Assembly: GCA_035048495.1 (NCBI GenBank)
Contig: CM068551.1
Span: 19,036,248 to 19,100,247, forward strand
Source of the DNA: Euptelea pleiosperma
Taxonomy: Eukaryota; Streptophyta; Magnoliopsida; Ranunculales; Eupteleaceae
Direction: 5' to 3'
Length of the DNA: 64,000 nucleotides
This document shows positions 45,041 through 56,758 of this stretch, in pieces. Numbering within the stretch: the first letter of the stretch is position 1; each line of letters opens with the position of its first letter. A model generated the notes under the pieces. That model was not told the DNA's origin, ran no database searches, and saw only the letters and a list, made by a program, of their open reading frames with translations. The position numbers and the translations under genes are program-made.

Positions 45041-48000
45041 ATGGATAAATGAACCAAGATTTTGGGTATCTCTTTGTCCATTGATCCTAACTAATGCCTC
45101 AGCCTTTTGTTTGCCTCAGTAAAGTTGCACTCCATATATTGTCTTTATTTGACTTATTTTAAAACCCTTGGACAGTTGGACTTCGGGTTAGTCTTCTATA
45201 TTTTGGTTTTGTATTTACTCTCTCTCTAGTCTCAATAACCAACATTATGTCATCTGTAAACTATGTAGCAAGGATACGAACATGTGTGTCGGTGTCCCTT
45301 ACAGATACAAGATGTCCAAGACGGCAACTTGAAAAACTTGAATTGCAAACATCTTCATAGTCATTTTAAGTTTTTTTTACTTTTAAAATGAATATTGGAT
45401 GGGGTCCATTAGTTGGATAGTCTAGATTATATCAACTCTATGCAACAAAGGTACTTTCTTTATCTTTTTTGGTAAGTGAAAAACACGTTGATTACATCAA
45501 AATAAACCTGAGGGTCATAGTGGTTCTTAGATCAACACCAAAATTGGATAATTGATCCTTGAGATGTGCACTATTTCAAATAACAAATTATGACCACAAC
45601 CCTTGGATATAGGATCCAGCCGTGTGAACTTAACGACCACTTCCTCTGTTGTGGACCTCAGGTATACTTTTAAAGAGCTCAAAATGACAGATGTATTTAG
45701 TCCAACATTAGTTGCTTTGACCTCAATGAAAGCTCTCTTCAAAATGACAGCTGTATTTAGTCATTCATCCAATTACTTTATTTTAGAAGGAAATACCTGT
45801 GGTGGGGAAGGGATAAGGTTGATGTAAGGGAAGGAACAATATCTTCATATCACTTATCAAAAAAATATCTTCATATCCTATGGCTAAGGTTATCATTCAA
45901 CTGCAGGTCCCATCACCCATCACCCATCACCTCCATATGCTTTCCATGTATATTGTAGAGGTAGAATGATTACTGGCCATTATGACATGTTTATTCCTAA
46001 AATGTATAAAGGGAAAGCAGCCTTTTAATTACCGTATGGCCATATATAGCTAAGGATCAAATAAAAATAATAGCAGGTTAGCTAGCTAGTGATGTCACAG
46101 AATCAGGGCTAAGTTTATATTATACAGTCTCTAGCTCATCCATTTATGACTTTACTTTTCTCATAACAAATAGCTTGATTGAGAATACCTCAATCAAGCT
46201 ATTCTTGAAGTTTATGAACACCGCTCCGTGTTTTATAATTTATGAGGTATAGGGAGAGATAAGTCGGATGTGTCAGGTATATTCTGCCCAAACTACATCT
46301 ACCTCTGTGTCATCGTTTCCTACCCATCATTTCTCTTCTGCCGAATCTCTCCTCATCTCTTCTTTGATCCCCTCCACTGCCTCATCAGTCATCGCCCATG
46401 GTCATGCGTCTTAAAGAGATCAAAGACTAAGGAATATCCAAAGCCATTGAATGGCACCTTCAAGAAACTGGATTTGCCTCATTATAGAAGACCTCATCAC
46501 TAGTGGAGCTTGGATGCTCGGGACTGTTGCGACACTTAGAGCCATCAAGGTTAAAGGTGATAGACACTGTTGTGCCACTCGATCACGAGCATGAAGGGAG
46601 AGAGAATCTCATCGAGAATGTGATTCGTTTGTATTAGATGATCAAGGAAAAACGACATGTTTTGGAGTAGCTGGAGTAGGAGATTAGATAAATTTTCTGA
46701 GATAATTTTTTGAAGGACATTGCGATACGTATCTAATCTCGCGTATGGCCATATCGACACATGTATCTATAATTCTGTATTGACATGTGTTGACACAGCC
46801 AAAAACCTTAAAATTGTTGTCTCGTTGTTATATAGTTTTTTAAATTATATACAATGATGGAGCTCTGCTTGAATATGAATATTTGATTCAACCATAATCA
46901 GCACCAAGCCATGATTAAAAAAAACATTTATGCTTAGTGCAAAAGAGATACGGACTCAGAGCCAACTCGTGAGTGTAAATCCATTGTAAGTAGAAATGCA
47001 TTTGTCTCACAATCTGTTCTCACACTAGTTTATTGCCCTCTCATACATGACCTTAATGACATCAATATATTTGCTTGAGACTATTTTCTTCCCAATACCT
47101 ACCAAATTAATTCTTGAGGGACTATCATATTCTTTCTCTAAGTCAATAAAGACCAGATGTAGATTGTTCCTATTTTCTCTTAACTTCTCCATTAATTGTC
47201 TAAGTAAGAAGATAGCATCAATGGTTGACCTTTTTGACATGAAGACAGTTTATTTGATGCACTTTTTTGTCTTAATTTTTGCTCCATCACTCTCTCCCAT
47301 AGTTTTAAGGTGTGGTTTATAGGTTTGACGCCGTAATAGTTGGTGCAATTTTGTATGTCTCCTTTGTTCTTGTTTATAGATACTAAAGTATTTTTCTTTC
47401 ATTCGTCTAACATTTTCTTAGACTTGAGATTTGTGTTGAACACCTTATTTAATCAGGACAATCCAATTTTTTCTTTTTTTAAATTCACATCAAACATAAA
47501 TCTTGGTGTTTGATGTAAATTAAAAATAGTGTTATTTGGTATTCCTTTGGTGTTTTATTCCTGTTTTGCGTATCCTTTTCTAATTTTAAAGCTGTCCACC
47601 GTCTATTGGTTATTATCTTGTGGTGTTTTCGGATCCAGCGATTTATGATGTGGTTTTTATGCATCATTGCCCATTATATTTTCATGATGATCTATACTGT
47701 GATAATGTACAGGGGACGCAATGAGTCATGCAGCGGGCCAGGATCTAAAGCTTGCCGTGAGAAAATGCGGAGGGACAAGATGAATGACAGGCATGCTTCT
47801 CGTTGTGATGGTGCTTCTTTATGTTATGTCTTTTTGGGTAGAATGTACCGTTTCAAACTATAGCATGACAAGATTATTGCATTTCATATGTTACCGATAT
47901 CTGTTAGATTTGAGTCTCATTCTAGAAAGCAAACATTTTTGTTTGGCAAAAATATCTCTTTTGTATCAGAAATGATTTGTGTTTCTTTGTAAGTGCACAA

Positions 48001-50034
48001 ATAATATTTCTTTCTCTAACTTAATCTCAGTTATTGGTGGAATGATTCCACTTATTACTGGTATTTCCAGGACACATACTGGTAAGGATACATCTGTGAA
48101 ATAACATGGTTCATCAACTTTTCAAAGACCAAAATATTCAAATCTGTGGCCATCAGGATGCATCTGATTAGTCAAAGGGATTAGTGTTGTTCCAGCAGTC
48201 TTTTATCATTATGAAATTGTGAGATGTTATTTTCTTTTTGAGAAATCAAGGTGATTTTGATAGTTTTGTGATGAATCATTTTACCTGTGCTTCATGCAGG
48301 TTTGCGGACTTGAGCTCTATTTTGGAGCCTGGGAGACCTGCCAGAACTGATAAATCTGCAATACTCAGCGACGCCATTCGTGTTTTGAACCAACTAAGAA
48401 CTGAAGCTCAGGAACTTAAAGAGACAAATGAAAAACTTCAAGAAGACATAAAAAATTTAAAGGTAATTTGCCTTAGTTTTGAGTAGTGGTAACCAGAATA
48501 TTTTTTTGGTAGGTGGTTGGTATTTCACTTGTTCATATGTGCTTTTGCATTGACGCCTTATGAACAGGCACATGACAACATATTTTATCATATGAATTCT
48601 GATATAATTATATTGATATAAATATATTTTATGTTAAAGAGAACTTATCTGTATGAATTCTGAGTAATATAATTAGGTTGCTATAAGGGGAAGCTAAGCA
48701 TTGCGTCCAATGTATAATGATGGCCTAGATACACCTTGTTTTGAAATGAGTCAACATTTTTTTTTGATAAGTACATGAATCAACATCATAATTATAACAT
48801 TTAATATGTACGGGTGTGACTATGCAAATATCTATGCATACACTTAAGTATCTTGTAGCCCAAGCTATTACACTGCTCGAGTCATCTTCAATGACTAATC
48901 GGACCGTGGGCAAAAGAATGAAAAATCTCCAAACCTTCAACAGGAGCCTTAGCTTCCACATAAAATTCTGGTAAACAAATCTGGTGATAGAAAATTAAGG
49001 GTATTCCTTTTATTGTCCTCTAGGTAACCTTTTTTTCTTTTCTTATCTTTCCTGAGTTAGGCAAGTGGGTCACTGGTCAGTGGATGGAGGTGGAGTTTGA
49101 ACCCTTGTTTGTCGTATCAATACTCACAAACCTTACCAACTGATGCCCTTAAGAGCTGTTATTTCAAGAGGCATTGTTAAGTTAGGGATTTATCGCAGTA
49201 CATCAGGCATGTGGGGAAGGGGTGACTTAGGTGCCCTATGGGATTAGTTGGGTGCTCTAAGAGGCCTGGATACCCATGAGTCTTATTTGATCATGAATGT
49301 GTGGTTCGGTGACTCATGTTGTCATATGTTAAAATGTTGATGTAACTGTATAGGGTCATACTTATTTTCTTGGGGCATCTTGGTTTCAAGGATACTGGGA
49401 GAGATTTCCTTGTATTGGCACCTCCCCATATTGGTGGTGGAAAAAGAGGTTTTTGGTGGTGGATGAATTCTTCTGCAAAATCTGGTGCCAAAGCTGCTAT
49501 GTGTTGCTCTTTCCTTATTATCCTCCTTTCGTTCTGCAATCTGAACACTGGATTGTGTCCCTTGTGTTATCATCGACAAGGACATTGCTTCCCCTACAAC
49601 AACCGAACATGCCCCTCTATCTTATGTTTAAGTATAAATTCTTGTTCAAAGCAAGTTTGATTATGTTATCCTTAAGAAGAAGGAGAAATACCTATATCCT
49701 TTTTGGGTGATGACCATTACAATTATGTGTAAACTTGCATGAGGCAGTCCAGTGTAAGCTGTATAATTTTTCTCTACAATTGCAGGCAGAGAAGAATGAG
49801 CTTCGTGAAGAGAAACTCTTACTTAAGGCAGATAAAGAAAAGGTGGAGCAGCAGGTGAAAGCCATGACCATTCAACCTGCTGGATTTGTGCCGCCACACC
49901 CAGCAACATATCAAGCTGGAGTAAACAAGATGATGGCCTTCCCCAGCTATGGTGGGTTTCCGATGTGGCAATGGATACCGCCAACTGCCCTTGATACATC
50001 CCAAGATCATGTACTCAGGCCTCCCGTGGCTTAG
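42117..50034 (+). CDS. group IVc bHLH transcription factor (bHLH34/104/105/115 type), five exons, 218 aa
   Basis: Exons are 42117-42214, 43247-43315, 47713-47790, 48300-48462 and 49786-50034; together they give one open frame of 657 nt. The 69-nt second exon (ACMELVASPAGVVSQEKGCT) was found by matching splice phases and a family-like 'VVSQEK...KR|GR' context. Intron 3 begins with GC, not GT (AG|gcatgc). The basic region is SKACREKMRRDKMND (residues 67-81) with Glu and Arg for E-box contact and Ala in place of the usual His, as in group IVc. The helix-loop-helix follows (FADLSSILEPGR...KSAILSDAIRVLNQL), then a leucine-zipper-like coiled coil (residues ~118-160) and the conserved C-terminus DTSQDHVLRPPVA. 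Arabidopsis members (ILR3, bHLH34, 104, 115) form dimers that activate iron-deficiency genes and are bound by the BRUTUS ligase. Which paralogue this is cannot be decided. Confidence 0.92.
44472..45261 (-). mobile_element. RTE-type LINE, 3' part (split element)
   Basis: On the minus strand, FTDDIMLVIETRES at about 45215-45259 is the catalytic motif of plant RTE reverse transcriptases (usual FADDIVLVDETREG). The element ends near 44472-44515 with CCCCAAATAGCTAGGATAAG followed by a short GATGATGATGA tail. It is broken by stops and continues at 46836 beyond a later insertion. Confidence 0.75.
45006..45038. repeat. (CT)n microsatellite
   Basis: About sixteen CT units inside the LINE 3' part. Confidence 0.95.
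45262..46835. mobile_element. 1.57-kb hAT-like element interrupting the LINE
   Basis: The left end CTATGTAGCAAGGATACG and the right end (in reverse CTATATAACAACGAGACAA) match the CTATGTAACAAGG family at 34207. The left arm has GTGTCGGTGTCCC and the right arm GACACATG/TGTTGACAC. It sits in the codons just before the LINE motif FTDD. The target duplications (TCTGTAAA and TTTTTTAA) have decayed to 5 of 8 matches. The 1.2-kb interior has no recognised transposase; a 77-codon frame at 46270-46503 is unassigned. Confidence 0.6.
46836..47470 (-). mobile_element. RTE-type LINE, 5' reverse transcriptase part (split element)
   Basis: On the minus strand, 47400-47280 reads NKNKGDIQNCTNYYGVKPIN then HTLKLWERVMEQ. 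Next, 47240-47025 reads STIDAIFLLRQLMEKLRENR, NNLHLVFIDLEKEYD and SSKYIDVIKVMYE. These are the consecutive conserved blocks of plant RTE reverse transcriptase (usual YKNKGDIQNCxNYRGIK, MVFIDLEKAYDRVPR, YIxVIKDMYEGA). A frameshift and substitutions make it inactive. Confidence 0.8.
48463..49785 (+). other. bHLH intron 4 with SINE tail
   Basis: 1323-nt GT-AG intron. About 49055-49152 holds a SINE-like segment: TTAGGCAAGTGGGTCACTGG, then GAGTTTGAACCCTTG (box B), then CTTACCAACTGATGCCCTT. Nothing else is recognised. Confidence 0.6.
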
Positions 50035-50217
50035 TAGTTTTATGAGGATTGCTTGCAACATTCCAGTTGCTTGGTTATACAATTATCTAGAACTTTTTCC
50101 CTCTATTACATGTAAATATTTCTGCCACTCTAATTTGCCTAATTTTTGGATTGATTAGGGACAAATATTTTTGGCAGAATTGACAAGGAATGTCAGTCAA
50201 TTGATCTCTATTTATTC

Positions 50218-50223
50218 AATAAA
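50218..50223 (+). terminator. AATAAA polyadenylation signal of the bHLH gene
   Basis: AATAAA lies 184 nt after the bHLH stop codon, in AT-rich 3' UTR, a normal distance for plant genes. Use is inferred. Confidence 0.45.
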
Positions 50224-51865
50224 ATTGACCAATTTTCTATTTGACTGTATCACAAGTTTTGGTTCTGTGGCCAGAATGCTGACGCAGGAATTCCCGGTTT
50301 CAGCGGGAACTAGGCATGTTCATTTCCTTTATTAAAAATGTGGCTATTTTGCATTGAAAAAAGACATCCTAGTTTTTATAATGCAAAAACTAAAATTTAG
50401 CTAAACAAGCCAAATGCATCTGGAACTTTGACTACTGAGTACTTCTATCCTGAAAAGGACATAAATGTCTGACGACTCTCCAATTTCTTCTAAAGGGGAG
50501 ACATGCATGCTAGTGCATTGCCAATGAAATTCCTTCTCATGGTTAATTACTAGTAGGATGTGCTTACCTATTTGCTGTTAGGGCACCCATTGCTCCACAT
50601 TGCTTTTGCTAAATAGAAATCCTAAGATTTTGTTGGAGATCTTGAGACGGTTTGTAAATGTGTTCAAAAGTGTTGTCTGTGAGTGTAGATGAAAACCTAC
50701 ACCCCAGGTGAAGAAATTACCAGGGCGGAGTTAAATCTTTCTTATTTCCTTATTAATTGATGTTTCTCTTCAACACAGGAAAGATTTGAATTTTGAAATT
50801 AAAAATGCAGAGACAATGTTGAGGCATATAATCAGGTATTTCGGGTAAACTGAGCAGGAAAGGAGCGGCTATTTGCTCCTAGCCTACTTTTGGAAAGAGA
50901 TATCCAGTGGCAAAAAGGTAAAAAAAAAATTTATTTTGTAGAGAAAGGGATGTTCCAGGGCGCAAAAATGTTTGATTTGGTGTAAAAATCATTTGAATAC
51001 GAGTCCATAAAAAAATGGCGAATCTTTTTTTTTTTTTTTTTCGGGCAAAATTTTCGGTTATTTTGAATTTTTGCCTCAGTCTGTTTGAAAAAGGATGAAC
51101 TTGAACTGAATACTTTTCCAGTTCAAAAGTTCTTGTAAGAAGAGAGAATCACACCAATTTTATACTCTTTGATGTTTATGATCTGTACTTTGTATATTGT
51201 AATTTGAACATGGAACAGTGTTTGCAATCTTTTGGTGTTATATGTGATATGTGACCAATGAATTGTAGACTTTAACTCTTGCAAACAAGACTGATGACTC
51301 ATTTCATCTATTGATTATTAAGTTGTGAACTTATAATTTAAAATTGTTGGTGTTATATTTCTTTCTTAATTTTTCTTACTTGTCGAGTACTTGGCTCTTA
51401 ATGAGTTGAAGTTTCTAAACCTTGTGTGCCATCATTTGGTGCCAGGCATTGGGGAAGCTCTTATTGATCAAGGTGAATTTACAGCATTCTTCTCATAATT
51501 AATTGACTACATATCTTCATATTAGCCTAAGGGAAAGTTATTTTTGATGTATCAGCATGGAAGATCAACAAACCCTACATATTTAATAGCTTTTAGGATG
51601 CAGAACATTTAAGTCATTTGATGACTACTGCTACAATCTCTGCATGATCTTCAGAGTAGAACTTAATTCAACTTAGCCATTACTTTCCTTTTTATTGGAA
51701 GTAATATTAGTTTACAAAAGTTTGCGAAGATCTTCATCTACGGAATATCAAGATGTAGAGAATGAGCTTAGATCCCTTCCAGTATTTTTCTTGTTATCCT
51801 TGTTATTTCTCATCAACATGATCCCTTTATTTTCTGAATGCCGTTTTTGACTTTTGGGTATCCCT
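50224..51865. other. gene-free interval between two convergent genes
   Basis: It separates the 3' ends of the bHLH (plus) and WAT1-related (minus) genes. It is AT-rich with a T-run at about 51026-51041. No repeat or gene is recognised. Confidence 0.4.
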
Positions 51866-54141
51866 TTAGATTGCCTCCCTGTCCACTGAAGAAACTACTT
51901 GTATCTTGGTTTCCTTTTGCTCTTCATAACTTAAGTTGGATGGTTCTTGAGACTTAATCCGAATTTCTTGATCCCCTTCTTTGCCCCACAACACCAAGTA
52001 GAGACCAACGATAACAATAACTCCTCCTAGTATGCTAAACAAAACCAAAGACGAATGTTTAGAACATCTGAGGGAGAAAGTACAGATATAAGAGTATAAA
52101 GCCCTGATTTACCTTCCCATATACAATCTTTCACCAAGAACAAAGTATGCTAGGAATGCCACCAATACTGTTGAAAGGGGATTAAACATGGTCACAAAAA
52201 CTGGACCTTTTTGTTCTGTGCACCATAGTTGAATGAAGATTATTAAACCAGAGCACACCACTCCCTGCCATGCACCATTCATAATTTAGAATTTCATCAA
52301 AATTTTGAAAAACCTATTTCAGAAGATTGTAAACTATCGAAAACTGCTACTTACAGCATATATGGTGGACCAAAAGTCGATGTTGAATCCAATGATCCAT
52401 GCTTTCGGTTTATGTTGTACGAACACTGTGAAGACAGCTGATTGTGCTCCTCCAATAAAGCTCATCCATGTAGTAAGTGAAAGTTGCGCTGGATATTTCT
52501 TCAACGTGATTGCCTACAATTTTACGTAAAGAACTTTACACTCTGTTTTAATCGTTAGCTTTGTTTATTGTAGATATTTATTGCTAATTAGAGTTTTTAT
52601 ATGTATTTCAATGAATTCTTATAGAAATTGGCCATTTTGGACATTCAAGTTGCGCAACACCTTATGTGAAAGAAGCTTATACAAGTTGCATTCTTTTCAT
52701 TTGAAATTCATACGAATTATATGAACTTGTTATGTACGAATTCAGGTAGATCTCTGTAATCTACGTACCTGTATTGATGAGATTTAATTTCTCTATGGTG
52801 AGAATTAGTTTTCACATCATCTTTTTGATCAGTGTTTTGTAGAATAACCTTTTGTAAGGTTTACTAGAGAGTAGAGAATGATCATTCCATACCTTCATAA
52901 ATGCTAGTTCGAAGGAAAATATTGCGGAGGTGGAGAGTTAAATACCTGCATGATGTACCATATAGACCATGTTATGCAGCTTGCGACGGTAAGAATTGAA
53001 CCCTTCAACCAATTCTCGTGGACGGTACTATTTCCTTGGATATGAATTAGAGCACCCCATAAATTTTTCACTATAGGTCCTTTGTACAATGTCATGGTCA
53101 TGACACCGGCTAAGGAAATTACAGTCCCAAGAACTTTTGCCATTCCACGAGTGCTTTTAACATCAAGAACCTCCAACCTACATGAAATACAGTCAGGAGA
53201 AGCTGGTTAAACACTTTATAGTACACAGGCCTGTGGGCTTGGAAAAGAGGATTATTTGTAATATCCTTCTTAAGTATTTAAATTTTCACAGATTAGGAAG
53301 GTACCCGCCTTAGTACAACTGCTATTATAAACGTTAGGGAAGCAATGGTGTTGACCATGGACGAGATGAAGGTCGGAGAGGTATATCTCAAGCTCGCAAA
53401 ATACATGTTCAGAGTTAAGCTAACCCTGTAATCATAAGAAAACTCTGTTAATCTCTTCCATTTGTTAGGTGTCAGTGTGTAACTCAAAAGTCTTAGCTAA
53501 TTATTTTCATTTTATACAGAAAAAACTAGATTCATGTATCCTCACCCAAGGAGAGAGAGCACAAATAACTCTACAAACAATGCTAATGTCAGCTTTGGCC
53601 TTACTTTTCTGCAGGAAAGGAAGAAAGACATGAAGATCAATATTTATGCCTAACAAATGTGAAAGTCTTCTTAATGTTTTGAACTTAGGTTTTTCCCAAA
53701 TTGTTGGAGCATAAAAATGTTCACTCACATGCACACAAAAAGAAAACAGAAAATCGACTCATCGCGCTTAGTCAACCCAAAATTTTGTTAATGTTGAGTC
53801 AACCCTTTGGAGTCATTTTGATTTTGAAGATTTTTAATGCATGCTTACAATACGAAACTACACATCTGAGAAGCGAAAAAAAAAAAAAATTCGACCAACT
53901 TATGTATGCATATTCAATTATAAATATTAAACTACCTTTCGAGGAAATAGGCGAAAGGCAACATAACGAAACCAGATACAATATGTCGATAAGTAATGTA
54001 GACATGAGGATTCATTCCATGATTGAAGGAAGCTTCTGTGATGAAGTAGAGAAATGTATAGCCCATCTGAGCCAGAACCATGAGGAGGTGTGGTTTGAAC
54101 TTCCTGTAAATTGCCCCGAGCTCACATCCCTCAAGTGCCAT
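51866..54141 (-). CDS. WAT1-related (UMAMIT, nodulin MtN21/EamA) transporter, seven exons, 365 aa
   Basis: Exons are 54141-53936, 53608-53546, 53425-53309, 53177-52946, 52513-52355, 52264-52113 and 52034-51866 (1098 nt). The protein has two EamA halves with about ten membrane helices. Family landmarks are: GAIYRKFKPHLLMVLAQMGY (helix 1), ITYRHIVSG, SLTLNMYFASLRYTSPTFIS, TWSIWYIMQ, QKGPVFVTMFNPLSTVLVA, LGERLYMGSILGGVIVIVGLY and YLVLWGK, with a short cytosolic tail. The 63-nt and 117-nt exons 2 and 3 and the splice phases are as expected. Intron 3 needs a GC donor (AG|gcgggt) to give the family-typical VVLRLEVLDVKS; an in-frame GT alternative exists (53305/53170) giving VVLRRVLDVKS. Members export amino acids or auxin across plasma membrane or tonoplast; this one's substrate is unknown. 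Confidence 0.93.
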
Positions 54142-56185
54142 AGCTGTCTAGTGTGTGTGCCGACGTCGGCTTGCTCTCTTTTTTCCTACACAAGTATGGG
54201 GAGTAGAAGATACATCTATAGATATAGATGATGATGGAAGATCTGGGTGTTGATTCTTCTTGCATGTTGACAGTATCATGTTCCTCTAGATCAAATACCT
54301 ACTTAGAAACTGACAGTTCACTGACCTAATGTCTGGAAAAAATAGGGATAAAAGGATATATTCTCTTGCATGTTTATTGAGATGAAACTCGGAGGAAAAG
54401 GTTAAAATTAGCACTCTAGCCATGGGCCAAGCTGTAACTTAGCTGAAACAGCTCTTCTCTTCAGTCTTGACATGTTTTAAAACTGTTGATTGGTTTTAAA
54501 CTATCTTTACCGAGTTTACAACATGGATCAAAACAATCAGGTGTCTGCCTATTACAGAACAAGGTCTGACCTCGAATAAATTTGCTTATAGGACCATAAT
54601 TTTTAGCAACTGGGTGTAGTCCCACTAAAAATGTGGTGCGCTGTCCGCGCAACTTGTACCACCACACCTCCAAAACAGAATGATGCCCCATTTGATCTTT
54701 AGATCAAACGATATTTATCACATTTGTATCGTGCAGTAGTGCATCAGAACATCACTCCTTTATATATTTTGAGAACCTTTTTTTTTTTTTTTTTAAATTT
54801 TTTGATGTAAGATTTTGAGAACCTTTTGTATAGGTTGAAAAGTGATGGGATTTCTGTCAAAATTAAGGTGGCAGGATATTATGCTTGATGGAAGAATTGC
54901 TGCTTATACCCTTCTATCCATTTGTACAGAATCGTTATGCTGTGACATGGAATCTAACCATGGTTTGGGCATCGATAGGGAATGTATTAGCTAAGCAGAT
55001 CACTTTTTCTTTCTTAGGGAAACTAGAAATATTCTTTTTTGTTACCCATTGTTCCTACTTTATGTCATGAAAAATGACCAAATTTAACGTCAGAATCTCC
55101 TGAAACATGAAAATATTTCAACTAAACTGAATAATTAGTTGATGGGTACATTCGCGATTCACGACAATGCTAGCATATTTTTTTTTCTTTTATAATTGAC
55201 AGAAAAATGAAAAAGAAATCTTTATGCTCGCACGCTTAACAATCTTTAGGCCTTCAATTTCTGTCCGAATCAGTGTTTGGTAACAAAGATTAAGCTGCAT
55301 GGTGCAGATTTATATGGGGACCATATTAAAATTGCATCAGATGGTAATCAAAGTTCGTTAACTAATAGACTTTCGTGCGAGAAAAAAAAAACTCATGGCT
55401 TCAATCAGATTGAAATGGGTACAAGGCAATCCTCAAAAAACTTGAAATTATTTTGTTTGTGAGAAAGTTTACTTGAGTTACGAGTTGACTTACAACCAAA
55501 CAACCCCTAATGAGATGTTTGGTTACAACTGTTACTCTGGCTGAATAGATTTAAGCCGAAAGAACAACAGACTGCACACAGAAACACACACACCAGAAAA
55601 ATGAAAAACAAAAACAGATTTTAAGTGTGGAAAGCAAGAATAAAACCACACAAGAAATTCAAATTTATTTGAATAAATTTCTGGGATATTTGTATTTTTT
55701 ATATATTCCCCCCCTGATTAAAATATGTGCAAGTGCAACGATAGAATCAAGTTAAATCAACAACAAGTAGGCCAATTTTGTTGCTCCATTTGGTCGGCAT
55801 CTCTTCATTTGCTTCTACTCAACAATGGAGTCCTTGAGTTAACCGCCCTTTTGTCCTCTACAAGCCTGGCCTTTATTGAGCCCAATAAAAATTAACAAAA
55901 TAGCAGTGTTATTATCATCATCCTTAGTGCCTGTCGTCCCTATCGTCGTTGGTAGGTCCAGACCGTTGATGGTCCTCGAGATTCAGATCATATAAATCTT
56001 GAAGATCATCCAATAGTCTGGACCTCGCGATAACGATACTAGCAGTATCGTCCTCAGGATGATACTATCCTTTTCCATTGCAAAATTATCCAAGACAAGC
56101 ACTAAGTTTCAGTTTGGCGTGTACAGTTAAATGACCAAAATACCCCTAATCGAGATTTTTTAACATTACATAGTCAATGCAGTGA
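54142..56185. other. gene-free region upstream of the WAT1-related gene
   Basis: It includes the transporter promoter (a TATATCTATAG stretch near 54215-54228 is a weak TATA candidate), a T-run at 54779-54795 and a foldback-type repeat (55915-56070). No gene is seen. Confidence 0.35.
55915..56070. repeat. ACCATCGTCC-type dispersed repeat, copy 2
   Basis: GTCGTCCCTATCGTCGTTGG...GGTCCAGACC.TTGATGGTCCTCGAGATTCA...AAATCTTGAAGATCATCCAA and the end CAGTATCGTCCTCAGGATGA match copies at 39490 and 60303. Confidence 0.5.
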
Positions 56186-56537
56186 TAGGGGTGTCAACGG
56201 GTTGGTTCTGGTTTGATTCCTAAAGTACCCAGAACCGGAACCAATATTCTTGGTTCTTATATGTTCCGGTTATGAAAATAATGGATCCAGAACCAGAACC
56301 GACTGTTTGGTTCTAGTTCCGGTTCTGGATATATTTCAGTTCCAATCTTGATAATATGATATTTTTAACACTATACTTATATATTTAACATTATACTTAT
56401 ATATAGGTTCCGGTTCCAAGAACCGGAGCTGTTATTATCAGTTCCAGTTCGGCTCCGTTTCCATTTTAGTCAGTTCCTAAAAATGTGTTCTGGCTCCAAT
56501 TCAGTTTCGGTTAAATGGGTACAAATTGACACCCCTA
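56186..56537. mobile_element. hAT-like MITE with 8-bp TSD and GGTTCCGGTT-rich interior
   Basis: 352 bp. It starts TAGGGGTGTCAA and ends TTGACACCCCTA, perfect 12-bp inverted repeats. The 8-bp flanks are TGCAGTGA (56178-56185) and TGTAGTGA (56538-56545), one mismatch. Inside, GGTTCCGGTT and its complement AACCGGAACC recur many times on both strands around a TATACTTATATAT core. Confidence 0.85.
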
Positions 56538-56758
56538 TGTAGTGATGCCATTGTCGGTGACGACTGCGACCCAACCTGCACCTTAGCTGCCATGGCCTAA
56601 GTACAGAGATGTTGAGGCCATGGCTTTGATCCTGACTCCATGGGTGTATCTACAAGGGTGTTTTGGTCATTTGATCACATATTAATACTTATCCCTGTCA
56701 TCAGGTCATAGCTAAATTATTATAATATGAGAGCTCTGAAGAAGAATCCAATGGTGTT

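Larger units (their letters stand above)
43316..47712 (+). other. 4.4-kb intron 2 of the bHLH gene
   Basis: GT-AG intron (AAAAG|gtactt ... tgtacag|GGG). It hosts an RTE LINE in opposite orientation, itself split by a 1.57-kb hAT-like element. The first kilobase shows nothing recognisable. Confidence 0.85.

Noticed and set aside
53501..54231. 176-codon plus-strand frame at 53701-54231
   Set aside because: It runs antisense across exon 1 of the WAT1-related gene, whose splice structure and family match are clear.
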